From NCBI RefSeq assembly GCF_917563925.1, contig NZ_CAKJTJ010000002.1, forward strand, positions 124,001 to 188,000: a stretch of DNA of 64,000 bases. Direction: 5' to 3'. Under the pieces are notes generated by a model. It was not told the DNA's origin. It saw nothing but the letters and a program-made list of their open reading frames with translations, and did no database searches. Both the position numbers and the translations under genes were made by a program. Source of the DNA: Sutcliffiella rhizosphaerae (GTDB lineage Bacteria; Bacillota; Bacilli; Bacillales; Bacillaceae_I). Shown piece after piece: positions 40,785-50,822 of the stretch (its first letter is position 1; every line of letters starts with the position of its first letter).

Positions 40785-43553
40785 TTATGCATTATAATTT
40801 TCTTTTACTACTGAAGCACAGCGGTCACAGATTGACGGGTGATCAGAATCTGTTCCAACTGTTGTTGTTACTACCCAGCAGCGGTCACATGTTTCACCAT
40901 CTGCAGGTGTGACAAGAATAGCAACATCATTAAACTGTTGTGCAGTTTCAGGCGCTTGTTCTTTATCACCTGCAACTTCCAAACCAGATACGATGAATAG
41001 CTGCTGAACATTTTCTTCAATTGAGTCTAATAGAGATTTAGCTTCAGCATTAACATAAAGGGTTACTTTAGCAGCAAGCGATTTACCGATAACCTTTTCG
41101 TTACGAGCAACCTCTAATGCTTTTAATACATCGTCACGCAATGCCATAAATTTATCCCATTTCTCCTCAATTACATTAGCATTTTCGATAGTTAATGCTT
41201 CTGGCATATCTACAAGCTGTGCACTCTCTTCTTCCACAAACTCAATATGAGACCATACTTCGTCTGCAGTATGAGGAAGAATAGGTGTTACTAGCTTCGT
41301 TAATGCAAGCAACGTTTCATAAAGCACTGTTTGGATAGCACGGCGGTCATGTTGATTTTGCCCTTCGATATACAAGATATCTTTTGCAAAATCAAGATAA
41401 AACGAACTAAGTTCAATCGTACAGAAGTTGTGAACAGCGTGGTAAATACCCGCAAATTCATAATCTTCATAGGATTTTTTAACTTTTGCAATTAAATTAT
41501 TTAGCTTTACCAACATATATTGATCTACTTCACGAAGCTCATTTACTGCAACAGCATCTTTTGATGGGTCAAAGTCGGCAAGATTACCAAGTAGGAAGCG
41601 GAATGTGTTACGAATTTTTCTATATACTTCTGCTACTTGCTTTAAAATATTGTCTGATACTCGGACGTCCGCTTGATAATCAACAGATGCTACCCATAAA
41701 CGAAGGATATCTGCCCCAAGCTGATTCATTACCTTTGAAGGCAAGACAACATTCCCTAAAGATTTACTCATTTTCCGTCCATCTCCATCAAGGGCAAAAC
41801 CATGGCTGAGGATGCCTTTGTATGGTGCTTTACCAGTGACAGCTACACTCGTAGTAAGGGAGGAATTGAACCATCCACGATATTGGTCAGAACCCTCTAG
41901 ATAAAGGTCAGCTGGACGTACTAGGTCATCTCTTTCTTCTAAAACGGATTGATGGGAAGATCCAGAATCAAACCAAACATCCATAATATCCATTTCTTTT
42001 GAGAATATACCATTTGGGCTTCCTTCATGTGTAAATCCTTCTGGGAGCAAATCTTTCGCCTCTTTTTCAAACCAGATGTTTGATCCGTGCTCTCTGAATA
42101 AGGCAGACACATGATCAATTGTTTCATCTGTGATGATTTCTTGGCCATTTTCTGCATAGAATACAGGAATCGGTACACCCCATGCACGTTGACGGGAGAT
42201 ACACCAGTCACCGCGGTCACGTACCATATTAAATAGACGCGTTTCACCCCATGCTGGCACCCACTTGGTCTCTGCTACCGCTTGTAATAATTGGTCTCTG
42301 ATTTTATCAATGGATGCAAACCACTGTGCTGTTGCACGGAAAATAGTTGGCTTCTTCGTACGCCAGTCATGTGGGTAGGAATGTGTAATAAAGTTCAATT
42401 TTAGTAAAGCCCCAACCTCTTGGAGTTTCTCTGTAATTGGTTTATTTGCTTCATCATAAAATAACCCTTCAAAGCCAGGTGCTTCTTCTGTCATGTTCCC
42501 TTTCGCATCTACAGGGCATAAAACATCAAGACCGTATTTTTTCCCAATAACAAAATCGTCTTCCCCATGTCCTGGAGCTGTATGAACACACCCAGTACCG
42601 GCATCAGTCGTTACATGATCACCTAGCATCACTAATGAAGTACGATCATAAAATGGATGCTTGGCAACAACGTTTTCAAGCTTGGCACCTTTCAAGATGT
42701 TTACCACTTTTGGATTATTCCACTCCAAAGTGTTGGTTACTGTTTCAAGCAACTCACTAGCAATAATGAATTTCTCGCTATTTACCTCTACAACACTGTA
42801 GTCTAATTCAGGGTGAACAGCGATTCCGAGATTTGCCGGAATCGTCCAAGGAGTTGTTGTCCAAATGATAAAGCGCTCAGAGCCATCCAATACCCCTTTT
42901 CCATCTTCTACTTGGAAAGCAACATAGATAGAAGGTGAACGTTTATCCTGATACTCGATCTCCGCTTCCGCAAGTGCAGACTCACTGGATGGGGACCAAT
43001 ACACAGGTTTTAGACCTTTATAAATCAATTCATTTTTGGCCATATCTCCGAACACTTTGATTTGTTGTGCTTCATATTCAGGCTTCAATGTAATATACGG
43101 GTTAAACCAATCCCCTCGTACACCTAATCTCATGAACTGCTCTCTTTGATTATCGATTTGGCCGTAAGCATATTCTTCACACAGTTTTCGAAATGCTGCC
43201 ACAGTCATTTCTTTCCGTTTTACTTTTTTATTTTTAGTTAATGCCGTTTCAATTGGCAAACCATGCGTATCCCAGCCTGGAACATAAGGGGCATGGTAAC
43301 CACTCATCGATTTGAAGCGTACGATAAAATCTTTCAGTACTTTATTTAACGCATGACCCATATGAATGTCTCCATTTGCATATGGTGGTCCATCATGTAA
43401 TACGAACATAGGGCGACCTTTCGTGCGTTCTTGGACTTTTTTATAGATGTCCATCTCTTCCCACTTCTCTTGCTGTTGTGGTTCACGGTTTGGTAAATTT
43501 CCACGCATAGGGAATTCAGTTTTTGGCATTAGTAATGTGTCTTTATATTCCAT
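40785..43553 (-). CDS. ileS: Isoleucyl-tRNA synthetase
   Basis: IleS (922 residues) charges tRNA(Ile) and edits Val-tRNA. The class I signature HMGH is at 64-67, KMSKS near residue 595, and the CP1 editing domain lies between (about 190-400). The C-terminal zinc ribbon has CDRCW and CDRC. This is the bacterial type normally sensitive to mupirocin; resistance cannot be judged by eye. The ATG at 43553 follows GGAGGAAAG. Control is by the T-box leader directly upstream. Confidence 0.97.
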   Translation of the reverse strand: MEYKDTLLMPKTEFPMRGNLPNREPQQQEKWEEMDIYKKVQERTKGRPMFVLHDGPPYANGDIHMGHALNKVLKDFIVRFKSMSGYHAPYVPGWDTHGLPIETALTKNKKVKRKEMTVAAFRKLCEEYAYGQIDNQREQFMRLGVRGDWFNPYITLKPEYEAQQIKVFGDMAKNELIYKGLKPVYWSPSSESALAEAEIEYQDKRSPSIYVAFQVEDGKGVLDGSERFIIWTTTPWTIPANLGIAVHPELDYSVVEVNSEKFIIASELLETVTNTLEWNNPKVVNILKGAKLENVVAKHPFYDRTSLVMLGDHVTTDAGTGCVHTAPGHGEDDFVIGKKYGLDVLCPVDAKGNMTEEAPGFEGLFYDEANKPITEKLQEVGALLKLNFITHSYPHDWRTKKPTIFRATAQWFASIDKIRDQLLQAVAETKWVPAWGETRLFNMVRDRGDWCISRQRAWGVPIPVFYAENGQEIITDETIDHVSALFREHGSNIWFEKEAKDLLPEGFTHEGSPNGIFSKEMDIMDVWFDSGSSHQSVLEERDDLVRPADLYLEGSDQYRGWFNSSLTTSVAVTGKAPYKGILSHGFALDGDGRKMSKSLGNVVLPSKVMNQLGADILRLWVASVDYQADVRVSDNILKQVAEVYRKIRNTFRFLLGNLADFDPSKDAVAVNELREVDQYMLVKLNNLIAKVKKSYEDYEFAGIYHAVHNFCTIELSSFYLDFAKDILYIEGQNQHDRRAIQTVLYETLLALTKLVTPILPHTADEVWSHIEFVEEESAQLVDMPEALTIENANVIEEKWDKFMALRDDVLKALEVARNEKVIGKSLAAKVTLYVNAEAKSLLDSIEENVQQLFIVSGLEVAGDKEQAPETAQQFNDVAILVTPADGETCDRCWVVTTTVGTDSDHPSICDRCASVVKENYNA

Positions 43554-43599
43554 CGTCTTTCCTCCAACTTTCATAAAATAATGAAATCAAAAAATAAAA

Positions 43600-43632
43600 A
43601 AATCCTCTCATCCCAAAAAGGGACGAGAGGAT
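43600..43632 (-). terminator. T-box attenuator terminator of ileS
   Basis: The stem ATCCTCTCGTCCC/GGGATGAGAGGAT has one G-T pair, a short T-rich loop and a seven-T run on the minus strand. Confidence 0.93.
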
Positions 43633-43904
43633 CTCCCGTGGTACCACCCTAAATTGGCAAAATTACATAGAAGTAATTCTAGCCCACTTTAGCATTCGTA
43701 ACGTGAATGTAACGATTAAACTTACAAGCAAACATGCCTTCAGTTTAATGCTCAAGGGTGATTTTCACTTCTTACCTTATATCAGGCTTGCACCGACCCT
43801 GACTCGCTTAAATAAGTGTATTAGAAGCTACTGTCCCTATCAACGCTTTGATTGATAGTAAATAAAAAATATATTTTTTAGTTTATGACAAATTTAAGAT
43901 TTGT
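43600..43904 (-). ncRNA. T-box leader (isoleucine)
   Basis: The leader has the stem I domain with AGTA and GGTGCAAGCC elements, a specifier ATC at 43760-43762 (isoleucine codon), the T-box sequence AGGGTGGTACCACGG at 43636-43650, and a terminator (CCTCTCGTCCC paired with GGGATGAGAGG, then seven T) at 43600-43632. Uncharged tRNA(Ile) stabilises the antiterminator and lets transcription enter ileS. The terminator is 47 bp before the start codon. Confidence 0.96.
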
Positions 43905-43910
43905 TTCGTT

Positions 43911-43940
43911 ATTATACTGAATATTACCTTATTTAGTCAA
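43911..43940 (-). promoter_or_regulatory. Sigma-A promoter of the ileS T-box operon
   Basis: TTGACT (43935-43940) and TATAAT (43911-43916) are 18 bp apart and begin directly after the divIVA stop. The predicted start is near 43904. Confidence 0.85.
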
Positions 43941-43942
43941 GG

Positions 43943-44443
43943 TTATACTCCACTTTCCTCTAATTCTTTATCTTTTTCTTCATATTCCATCAAATGCTCC
44001 CAATCGTCATTATCAATTAACTCGAGTTGAGCCTCGACAAGCATTTTGAATCGATTACGGAAGATCTTGGATTGTTTTTTCAACTCATCAATTTCCACTT
44101 GAAGCTTTCTTGATTTTAGCAAAGATTCATTAATTATCCGGTCCGCGTTCTTTTCCGCTTCCTTTATAATAAGCTTTGCTTCCTTTTGAGCATTTCTTCT
44201 TACATCTTCAGCAGATTCTTGCGCAACCAAGATCGATTTATTTAAGGTTTCTTCTATACTCGTAAAGTGGGAAAGACGTTCATTTAACTCCTTCACCTTT
44301 TCCTCATGTTCCTTTTTTTCACGCAATACCATTTCATAGTCTTTAATTACTTGATCAAGAAACTCATTTACTTCGTCTAAATCATATCCTCTGAATACCT
44401 TATTAAATTCCTTATTATGAATATCAAGTGGTGTTAAGGGCAT
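43943..44443 (-). CDS. divIVA: Septum site and pole-determining protein DivIVA
   Basis: DivIVA (166 residues) binds negatively curved membrane at septa and poles and positions MinJ/MinCD and, in sporulation, RacA. The N-terminal lipid-binding domain starts [20 protein letters not shown] and the rest (about 30-150) is a long coiled coil that tetramerises. GGAGGTGG supports the ATG at 44443. The gene lies at the end of the ylm cluster, right before the ileS promoter. Confidence 0.96.
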   Translation of the reverse strand: MPLTPLDIHNKEFNKVFRGYDLDEVNEFLDQVIKDYEMVLREKKEHEEKVKELNERLSHFTSIEETLNKSILVAQESAEDVRRNAQKEAKLIIKEAEKNADRIINESLLKSRKLQVEIDELKKQSKIFRNRFKMLVEAQLELIDNDDWEHLMEYEEKDKELEESGV

Positions 44444-44526
44444 CGGTGCCACCTCCATTAAAAAGATCTCTTCTGTTACGTAACACTATTCGACAGTTAC
44501 GCATTGTTTCCTGCCAAAAAGGATAA

Positions 44527-45300
44527 TTATTTTTGTTTGCCAGCAATAATTCTCCATTTGTCTTTCTTTGTTTTGCCATCTATCGTCACAATCTTACTAC
44601 GTCCAAAACCACGCAAGGAGAGTATGTCTCCTTTTGCACATTCGAAGGAAGTACTCTCTACTGTTTTCCAGTTAACCTTTACCTTTTTCGCTCCAATAAA
44701 CAATTGAGCTTTTTGTCTGGAAATATTGTAAATCGCAGCTACTAAAACGTCTAGGCGCAAAGAAGAAGCAGTAGTAGACACTTCATCCCATTGTGTTTTT
44801 GGGGCAATTAAATCACTTAGTGGAATCTCTTGTAAAGAGACCTTTACCTTCCCAACAGCTTGAAATTGAAGTTCAACAAATGCACTAACTTCTGCACTAA
44901 GAGCAAGTTGTACTTCTTTTTCGTGAAAATAGATATCTCCGAACTTATTTCTCTTTAAGCCAAGACCAAGTAAGGAACCGAGCACTTGCCTATGTTCTAT
45001 TTGGACAAACTTTTCTGGATAAGATAGTTGATACCCTTTTAACTGAAAATCTTCCAATGAAGGGATATAGTACTCTGGATAGAGAAACGCACGTTTACAT
45101 TCCGCATCTAACGCTCCCCCAGAAAAATCTAGTTTAACATCATCGTCATGTCCAATTATACTTTTTATGATATCTTGTTCACGAGGATCTAAGAAATCAG
45201 TAAGCTTTGGCGCATATTGGTGAGAGACCGCCTCTTTCCACTCGATTACCTGGTCAATAAAATCATGTTCTTCAGGTCGAAAATGTTGATAGATACTCAT
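44527..45300 (-). CDS. ylmH: S4-domain RNA-binding protein YlmH (RqcP)
   Basis: YlmH (257 residues) corresponds to RqcP, which binds the 50S subunit with P-site tRNA and supports RqcH in alanine tailing of stalled chains. The N-terminal two thirds form the YlmH domain; the S4 RNA-binding domain (about 183-240) has LRLDVLVAAIYNISRQKAQ. Length and order are as in B. subtilis. rqcH lies about 22 kb away on the opposite strand. A terminator lies between ylmG and this gene, so ylmH and divIVA may have a separate promoter. Confidence 0.94.
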   Translation of the reverse strand: MSIYQHFRPEEHDFIDQVIEWKEAVSHQYAPKLTDFLDPREQDIIKSIIGHDDDVKLDFSGGALDAECKRAFLYPEYYIPSLEDFQLKGYQLSYPEKFVQIEHRQVLGSLLGLGLKRNKFGDIYFHEKEVQLALSAEVSAFVELQFQAVGKVKVSLQEIPLSDLIAPKTQWDEVSTTASSLRLDVLVAAIYNISRQKAQLFIGAKKVKVNWKTVESTSFECAKGDILSLRGFGRSKIVTIDGKTKKDKWRIIAGKQK

Positions 45301-45318
45301 TTTATCACTCTACTTAAC

Positions 45319-45360
45319 AAAAAAATAAAAAGGGAATCGACGTTTATAAAGATTCCCTTC
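45319..45360 (-). terminator. Terminator downstream of ylmG
   Basis: A 9-bp stem AAGGGAATC/GATTCCCTT with a 12-base loop is followed by TTTATTTTTTT on the minus strand, five bases after the ylmG stop. Confidence 0.85.
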
Positions 45361-45365
45361 AAAGA

Positions 45366-45635
45366 TTAATACAATCCTAACAATTCAAAAAGTGCCTTTA
45401 ATCCAACCATAGCGTAACGTAATACAAAAATTGCTACTATAGGAGAGATATCAATCATACCTAGCGGTGGGATTATACGTCTGAACATATCTAAATATGG
45501 TTCACATATTCTCCCTAGAAAACTTCCGAAAGAAGATTCTCTCGCTCCAGGAAACCAAGACATAAAAATGTAGATGATTAATAATATTGTGTAAATAAAT
45601 ACTAAGTTTTCCAGTAAACCTATTACCATACCCAT
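45366..45635 (-). CDS. ylmG: YggT-family membrane protein YlmG
   Basis: YlmG (89 residues) is a small protein with two membrane segments (about 5-25 and 62-85) joined by a loop containing LGRICEPYLDMFRRIIPP, the family signature. It is linked to division or membrane organisation, as homologues affect chloroplast nucleoids and FtsZ-dependent septation, but the molecular role is unsettled. It lies 6 bp after sepF; AGAGGTGG is in the end of sepF. Confidence 0.92.
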   Translation of the reverse strand: MGMVIGLLENLVFIYTILLIIYIFMSWFPGARESSFGSFLGRICEPYLDMFRRIIPPLGMIDISPIVAIFVLRYAMVGLKALFELLGLY

Positions 45636-45641
45636 AAATGC

Positions 45642-46103
45642 CTACCACCTCTTATCTGTAAAGTCATCTTGTTCATGCTGCATTATTTCAGAAATTGATC
45701 CTGAGACATCCACATTATCTGGAGTGCAAAGGAATATGTTTTGACCGATTTTTTGAATATCCCCACCAATGGCATACACCGTGCCACTTAAGAAATCGAC
45801 TATTCTTTTTGCTTGGTCCATTTCAATTCGTTGAAGGTTCACTATAATTGCTCTGCGGTTTTTCAAATGGTCTGCAACATCCTGTGCTTCTGAATACGAT
45901 CGAGGTTCATAAAGTACCACTTTTGATGTCTTTTGAACACTTTGTAGACTGACTACATTTTGTTTTGCAGGTTGAGATGCAGCCGACCGAGTTCTTCTAG
46001 AATCTTCCACCATTGATTCTTCCTCATATTCTTCAGTATCTTTATACTCATACTCTTCATCATCTAAAGCAAAAAAGCTTTTGAATTTTGATTTAATCGT
46101 CAT
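45642..46103 (-). CDS. sepF: Cell division protein SepF
   Basis: SepF (153 residues) bundles FtsZ protofilaments into arcs and anchors them to the membrane through an N-terminal amphipathic helix ([13 protein letters not shown]). An acidic, disordered linker (about 15-60) leads to the DUF552 domain with [19 protein letters not shown], which dimerises and polymerises into rings. GGAGGTG precedes the ATG. SepF and FtsA overlap in function as FtsZ anchors, and both are encoded in this window. Confidence 0.96.
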   Translation of the reverse strand: MTIKSKFKSFFALDDEEYEYKDTEEYEEESMVEDSRRTRSAASQPAKQNVVSLQSVQKTSKVVLYEPRSYSEAQDVADHLKNRRAIIVNLQRIEMDQAKRIVDFLSGTVYAIGGDIQKIGQNIFLCTPDNVDVSGSISEIMQHEQDDFTDKRW

Positions 46104-46119
46104 TACCTACACCTCCATA

Positions 46120-46809
46120 TTATTGTTCATTTCCAACAAGTGCACTACCAATCCGAATAAATGTAGCACCTTCTTCGATTGCAATCATATAATCATTGGA
46201 CATACCCATAGATAATTCTGTGCAAGGTGCATAAGGAAGGTTCCACGCCTGAATCTTTTCTTTTAATACTCTTAATTCACGAAAAGTAAAGCGCAATACT
46301 TCCTCGTCATCGGTGTAGGGGGCCATTGTCATTAAACCAACAACTTTAATGTTCGGGTATTTTTCAAGCTTTTTTATAAAATTTAATGCTTCTTCTTTTA
46401 GTAGTCCATGTTTTGATTCTTCCTGTGATACATTTACTTGAACAAAACACTTGATAATATGCTCTGCTCGTTTATGTAGTTCTTTAGCTAATGATTCCCG
46501 ATCGAGCGAATGAATATAATCTACGTTTTTAATAATTTTTTTTACTTTTTTAGATTGCAGGCTTCCAATAAAGTGCCAAATAGGCTCACCATGAAGTTCC
46601 TCTTGTTTCGCTAAAAGACCTTCTTCCCGGTTCTCTCCAAGGTGAGTAATACCTGCGGTTAAAGCCTCTGAAGCTCTTTTAGTAGAAACATATTTAGTTA
46701 CACCAATTACCTTTACTTCGTCTGGGTTACGATTCCCTTTTTTGCAAGCTTCTAAAATATTTGTACGAATAATTTCTAGATTTTTCAAAACAGATTGGTG
46801 GCTATCCAT
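46120..46809 (-). CDS. ylmE: PLP homeostasis protein YlmE (YggS/PLPBP family)
   Basis: YlmE (229 residues) is a pyridoxal 5'-phosphate binding protein of alanine-racemase-like fold that helps keep PLP and amino acid pools in balance. The PLP lysine is K39 in VIGVTKYVS. Phosphate-binding residues are in SMGMSNDY and RIGSALVG near the C-terminus. It has no C-terminal racemase domain and is not expected to be catalytic. The start overlaps the ylmD end by 8 bp after an AAAGGAG site. Confidence 0.93.
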   Translation of the reverse strand: MDSHQSVLKNLEIIRTNILEACKKGNRNPDEVKVIGVTKYVSTKRASEALTAGITHLGENREEGLLAKQEELHGEPIWHFIGSLQSKKVKKIIKNVDYIHSLDRESLAKELHKRAEHIIKCFVQVNVSQEESKHGLLKEEALNFIKKLEKYPNIKVVGLMTMAPYTDDEEVLRFTFRELRVLKEKIQAWNLPYAPCTELSMGMSNDYMIAIEEGATFIRIGSALVGNEQ

Positions 46810-47638
46810 GTACTGACGCTCCTTTCAGACCAATAAAACTCATCATTCGTCCAGTTTTTCCTTGATCACGTCTATGTGAAAAGAAAAGTGAATGATCAGT
46901 GCTTGTACAAAAAGAGCTACATAGAATATTTTCTTCCTTTATGCCTGCTTTTTTTAAAATTTCAACATTCACATATTTCAGATCGAGTTCGTATTGCCCC
47001 TTAGAAACTTCTTTAAATGCGGATTGATGACACTGAAAGGGAAGAATTGATTTTACTTGATTTATCACAAAATCATCTACCAAATATGACTGAGAGGAAA
47101 TAGAAGGTCCGATTGCAACAAAAATATCATCAGTTGCGACACCTTCCATTTCCCACTTTTTGATCATCATTCCACCAATTTCTTTAACTGTTCCCTTCCA
47201 ACCCGCATGAGCTAATCCTATATAATGATATGAAGGGGCAAAAAAATAGAGTGGGACACAATCAGCAAAACAGAGTGTTAAAAGAACATTTTCGCTGTCT
47301 GTATAAATACCATCAGTTCCAGCAATGGCATTCTTATAATTAGTGACACCCTTGCCTCTATGGGCGGGGGATACTTTAACAATATAATTTCCGTGTGTCT
47401 GCTCACAACCAATCCAATTGTCCATTGGGAAGTCAGTTATATTTGCAAGTATTTGTTTATTTTCCACGACATGCTCAACAGAATCCTCGACATGCAACCC
47501 CATATTAAAAGAATTATATGCCCCTTGGCTTATCCCACCATTTTTGGTTGTAAAACCAACAATTAGTTCCGAAAGTTTCTCTTTCCAGCTTGGGAGTGTA
47601 AGAAATTGTTTCTGTTCCAAAACAAATGGTTCCGTCAT
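46802..47638 (-). CDS. ylmD: Peptidoglycan editing factor PgeF (YlmD, polyphenol oxidase family)
   Basis: This 278-residue protein belongs to the YfiH/LACC1 family. Members are called polyphenol oxidases or purine nucleosidases, and E. coli YfiH corrects L-serine misincorporation in peptidoglycan precursors. The metal-binding residues lie in [18 protein letters not shown] and HAGWKGT. The ATG at 47638 is favoured by AGTAGGTG; a GTG three codons upstream is also in frame. Its place in a wall and division cluster fits the editing role. Confidence 0.9.
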   Translation of the reverse strand: MTEPFVLEQKQFLTLPSWKEKLSELIVGFTTKNGGISQGAYNSFNMGLHVEDSVEHVVENKQILANITDFPMDNWIGCEQTHGNYIVKVSPAHRGKGVTNYKNAIAGTDGIYTDSENVLLTLCFADCVPLYFFAPSYHYIGLAHAGWKGTVKEIGGMMIKKWEMEGVATDDIFVAIGPSISSQSYLVDDFVINQVKSILPFQCHQSAFKEVSKGQYELDLKYVNVEILKKAGIKEENILCSSFCTSTDHSLFFSHRRDQGKTGRMMSFIGLKGASVHG

Positions 47639-47740
47639 TTGAGACACCTACTTTTTTACGCTCATATTCCTTCATATTGTACCACAATATTCGATAGACA
47701 TTGTATTATAATATAGGTTTCGACAAGAATTTTCGTGTTT

Positions 47741-48001
47741 TTACTCGTTATAACTTTCCTCTATAGTATTTTGATAGCGTACAAGAATAACATCTGCACC
47801 AATTTTCACTATGTTCCGCCAAGGAATAACCACTTCTTCATCCTTACCAAAGAATCCGAGCATTTTTCCCCCGCCAGTAATGATAATAGCCTCAATTTTT
47901 CCATTTGTAAGGTTTATATCAATATCTCCAATGTTTCCAAGTTTTTTTCCATCCGAAACACTTACAACATCTTTCATTTGAAAATCTGATATTTTAACCA
48001 T
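47741..48001 (-). CDS. ylmC: PRC-barrel sporulation protein YlmC/YmxH family
   Basis: This 86-residue protein is a PRC-barrel domain protein starting MVKISDFQMKDVVSVSDGKK and containing GDIDINLTNGKIEAII and VVIPWRNIVKIG, as in YlmC and YmxH. PRC barrels are small beta domains that bind RNA or proteins; the function here is unknown. The ATG at 48001 follows GGAGGAATGACT. It lies between sigG and ylmD, and a terminator separates it from sigG. Confidence 0.9.
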   Translation of the reverse strand: MVKISDFQMKDVVSVSDGKKLGNIGDIDINLTNGKIEAIIITGGGKMLGFFGKDEEVVIPWRNIVKIGADVILVRYQNTIEESYNE

Positions 48002-48065
48002 AGTCATTCCTCCAATATTTATCATAGTTAACTATATGATACTTGCCTTATACTTCATGAAGAAA

Positions 48066-48118
48066 AAATAAAAAAGCCAGCGATTCATTTGTAAATAATG
48101 AATCATATCTGGCTTTAT
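48066..48118 (-). terminator. Terminator of sigG
   Basis: A long hairpin with outer arms AAAGCCAG/CTGGCTTT and inner arms GATTCATT/AATGAATC is followed by six T on the minus strand, 3 bp after sigG. Confidence 0.88.
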
Positions 48119-48121
48119 TAA

Positions 48122-48901
48122 CTAGCTTTGAATATTTTTATTCATTTGTTTGATAGCTGCTTTTTCTAACCGGGAGACTTGGGCTTGTGAGATTCCTATT
48201 TCATCAGCAACTTCCATTTGTGTTTTTCCTTGAAAAAACCTTTTTCTTAATATGAGCTTCTCTCGGTCATTCAGTCTTCTCATGCCTTCTTTTAATGCAA
48301 TTTCCTCAATCCACTGGATGTCCTTATTTTTTTCATCACTTATTTGATCCAACACATAGATAGGGTCGCCTCCATCATTATAGATTGGTTCAAATAAGGA
48401 GACAGGATCTTGTATGGCATCAAGAGCAAATACTATTTCTTCGTGCGGAACCTCCAGCACTTTTGAAATTTCTTCAGCTGTCGGCTCTCTTGAGGTTTCA
48501 CTCATTAATCTTTCTCTTACTTGAAGTGCTTTATATGCAATATCACGTAAGGATCTAGACACTCTAATCGGATTGTTATCCCTTAAGTATCGTCTAATTT
48601 CTCCGATAATCATCGGCACAGCATATGTAGAAAATTTAACGTTCTGACCTAAATCAAAGTTGTCAATTGATTTCATTAGCCCTATACAACCTACTTGAAA
48701 TAGATCATCGACAAATTCTCCACGGTTGTTAAATCGTTGAATAACACTTAATACAAGCCTTAAGTTTCCGTTTACGAGCTTTTCACGAGCAGACAATTCA
48801 CCACTTTGCATTTCTCTAAACAACTTTCGCATTTCATCGTTTTTTAAAACCGGAAGCTTGGATGTGTCTACCCCGCAAATTTCAACTTTATTACGTGACA
48901 T
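48122..48901 (-). CDS. sigG: Late forespore sigma factor SigG
   Basis: SigG (259 residues) directs late forespore transcription after engulfment. The N-terminal MSRNKVEICGVDTSKLP, sigma region 2 with GCIGLMKSIDNFDLGQNVKFSTYAVP, region 3 and the region 4 helix-turn-helix TQMEVADEIGISQAQVSRLE are all conserved. GGAGGGG precedes the ATG, and this site is part of a small hairpin (48910-48922). Upstream 141 bp hold a SigF/SigG-type promoter candidate. Gene order spoIIGA-sigE-sigG is conserved. Confidence 0.97.
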   Translation of the reverse strand: MSRNKVEICGVDTSKLPVLKNDEMRKLFREMQSGELSAREKLVNGNLRLVLSVIQRFNNRGEFVDDLFQVGCIGLMKSIDNFDLGQNVKFSTYAVPMIIGEIRRYLRDNNPIRVSRSLRDIAYKALQVRERLMSETSREPTAEEISKVLEVPHEEIVFALDAIQDPVSLFEPIYNDGGDPIYVLDQISDEKNKDIQWIEEIALKEGMRRLNDREKLILRKRFFQGKTQMEVADEIGISQAQVSRLEKAAIKQMNKNIQS

Positions 48902-48909
48902 TCTTTCCC

Positions 48910-48922
48910 CTCCTAACAGGAG
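48910..48922 (-). promoter_or_regulatory. Hairpin over the sigG ribosome binding site
   Basis: In the transcript CTCCT-GTT-AGGAG is a perfect 5-bp hairpin whose 3' arm is the Shine-Dalgarno sequence of sigG. A comparable hairpin is reported to lower sigG translation in B. subtilis. Confidence 0.65.
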
Positions 48923-48937
48923 TTGCTGTTAAGAGTT

Positions 48938-48966
48938 AAGTATCTCCTCTGGAGGAAAAAATATGC
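48938..48966 (-). promoter_or_regulatory. Candidate SigF/SigG promoter of sigG
   Basis: The minus strand has GCATA (48962-48966), a 14-bp spacer and GGAGATACTT (48938-48947). This fits GYATA and GGNNANANTR except for the last base and a spacer one base short. Confidence 0.45.
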
Positions 48967-49043
48967 ACTTCCATAAATCTATCTATTCTGACAAATTTTA
49001 GGAATGTTGTCATTACTGACAATTTATCATAAAAAATATTTTT

Positions 49044-49763
49044 TTACACCATTTTATTAAATTCTTTTCTTAATCTTTTTATGATTCTTTTTTCCAATCT
49101 TGATATGTAAGATTGTGAAATTCCTAACATATCTGCTACATCTTTCTGCGTTTTTTCTTCTCCTCCAATTAATCCAAATCTTAATTCCATGATTTGTTTC
49201 TCACGATCATTTAACGATTCCAGCGCCTTTAAAAGCAACTTACGATCAACATTTGCTTCAAGGTCTTTCGTAATAATGTCTTCATCTGTACCCAACACAT
49301 CAGAAAGGAGAAGCTCATTCCCATCCCAATCAATATTGAGGGGCTCATCGAAGGAAACTTCAGAACGCACTTTATTATTCCTTCTTAAATACATCAGAAT
49401 TTCATTTTCAATGCAGCGGGATGCATAAGTGGCAAGCTTAATCTTTTTTTCAGGATTGAATGTATTTACGGCTTTTATTAATCCAATTGTCCCGATGCTA
49501 ATCAAATCTTCAATGTTAATGCCTGTATTTTCAAACTTTCTAGCAATATAAACAACTAATCGTAAATTTCGTTCAATAAGGATAGATCTTGCCGCCTGAT
49601 CACCTTTAGGTAATTTAACCAATAAATGAGCTTCTTCTTCTTTAGATAAAGGAGGTGGTAACGCTTCGCTTCCCCCTATATAAAAAACTTCATCAGTTTT
49701 TATACCGAGCTTTATTAATAGTTTATACCATAGATACGTAATTTTTATTTTAATTTTACCCAA
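49044..49763 (-). CDS. sigE: Early mother-cell sigma factor pro-SigE
   Basis: SigE (239 residues) is made as an inactive precursor. The amphipathic pro-sequence (about 1-28, [19 protein letters not shown]) ties it to the membrane and is removed by SpoIIGA near [10 protein letters not shown]. Sigma region 2 ([20 protein letters not shown]) and region 4 ([20 protein letters not shown]) are nearly identical to B. subtilis. The start codon is TTG at 49761-49763 with GGAGGAATCAG upstream. It lies 59 bp after spoIIGA, its processing protease, in the spoIIG operon. Confidence 0.97.
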   Translation of the reverse strand: MGKIKIKITYLWYKLLIKLGIKTDEVFYIGGSEALPPPLSKEEEAHLLVKLPKGDQAARSILIERNLRLVVYIARKFENTGINIEDLISIGTIGLIKAVNTFNPEKKIKLATYASRCIENEILMYLRRNNKVRSEVSFDEPLNIDWDGNELLLSDVLGTDEDIITKDLEANVDRKLLLKALESLNDREKQIMELRFGLIGGEEKTQKDVADMLGISQSYISRLEKRIIKRLRKEFNKMV

Positions 49764-49822
49764 ACTGATTCCTCCTTTTAAAATTGTTAATAAAGATATA
49801 GTTCAACAATGATTTGTACCTA

Positions 49823-50752
49823 TCAGGAAACATCCTCTACTACTACACCTTGAAGCATTTTTGGATGGATGATACAAATATAATCTCCCTCTGATGAGAG
49901 CTTGGTTTTTGTTAGTCCAAGCAGAAATTTTGTTGTTTCATAACTTTTATGGTCATGATGAATGATTGCTTTATCAGGCTTTATAGCCAACATTAATGTT
50001 GTTTCCTTTCCTACGGCTCGGTATGGTATTATCCTGATCCTGTCAACCCATTTCGTATTTTGTGTGAAAGTGGGCCAAGCCTGAGTTCTTGTTACAGAGT
50101 CAACAGCTTGTATCAGTTCTTCTGTTAGGAGGGGTTGAAGAGCAGAAATTTCTGCAATCATAACAGGGCTTTTTGTAATGGGATCGAATAGCTGATTCCC
50201 ACTGTCAAGTAGAGCTGTTAGCGTAATCACTTCTCCTTCAATGCTGATCGTAATGGAAGCCAATTGATCATATTTAAATCTTCTTGTTTCAATGGAGTCA
50301 AATTGTTTCCTAGAAAAGTATAAAAGGATTGGAAACCCTACTAAAACAAAAAGCCATGATACAGGATCCCCTAAACCACTTGTTAGAGTCATGATAGTTT
50401 CATTGGCAAAACGCTGATCGACTTGAAGTGCATAATGAACAGCTAGCATTCCACCACCTGTTGCAAAAGTGGTTACATAAAATACAGTTAAATTTTCTAA
50501 AAATGACTTTAATCGGTGAAACCCAAAGGCAACAAAAACCATTGCGAGTGAAAAAAGAATTTTCATAAAAGGATGTGTTACCATGAATTGCGCTGGTGTA
50601 AACATTAACACAACAATTACTGAACCTATAAATGCTCCTGCTACTAACCTCCATGTCGCTACTTGACGCTTTAAAATAATGCCAGTCATCTTTAAAAGCA
50701 AAAAATCAAAGGCAAAGTTCAACAGCCAAATGGCATCTAAATACACTGTCAA
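49823..50752 (-). CDS. spoIIGA: Pro-SigE processing aspartic protease SpoIIGA
   Basis: SpoIIGA (309 residues) cleaves pro-SigE after a SpoIIR signal from the forespore. Five membrane segments occupy about residues 1-150; the cytoplasmic half has the aspartic protease motif LLDSGN with D183, the same position as the catalytic residue in B. subtilis. The start is TTG at 50750-50752 after AGAGGGAATCA. It is the first gene of the spoIIG operon and is separated by 375 bp from ftsZ. Confidence 0.96.
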   Translation of the reverse strand: MTVYLDAIWLLNFAFDFLLLKMTGIILKRQVATWRLVAGAFIGSVIVVLMFTPAQFMVTHPFMKILFSLAMVFVAFGFHRLKSFLENLTVFYVTTFATGGGMLAVHYALQVDQRFANETIMTLTSGLGDPVSWLFVLVGFPILLYFSRKQFDSIETRRFKYDQLASITISIEGEVITLTALLDSGNQLFDPITKSPVMIAEISALQPLLTEELIQAVDSVTRTQAWPTFTQNTKWVDRIRIIPYRAVGKETTLMLAIKPDKAIIHHDHKSYETTKFLLGLTKTKLSSEGDYICIIHPKMLQGVVVEDVS

Positions 50753-50789
50753 ATTGATTCCCTCTTTTATAGCATTAATATTTGAACTT

Positions 50790-50822
50790 AGTATAATGGA
50801 GTACTAGTAGAAAGTCTGTCAG
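50790..50822 (-). promoter_or_regulatory. Candidate spoIIG promoter with long spacer
   Basis: CTGACA (50817-50822) and TATACT (50790-50795) are 21 bp apart on the minus strand. The B. subtilis spoIIG promoter also has an over-long spacer (22 bp) and needs Spo0A-P, so the architecture fits. Confidence 0.55.
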
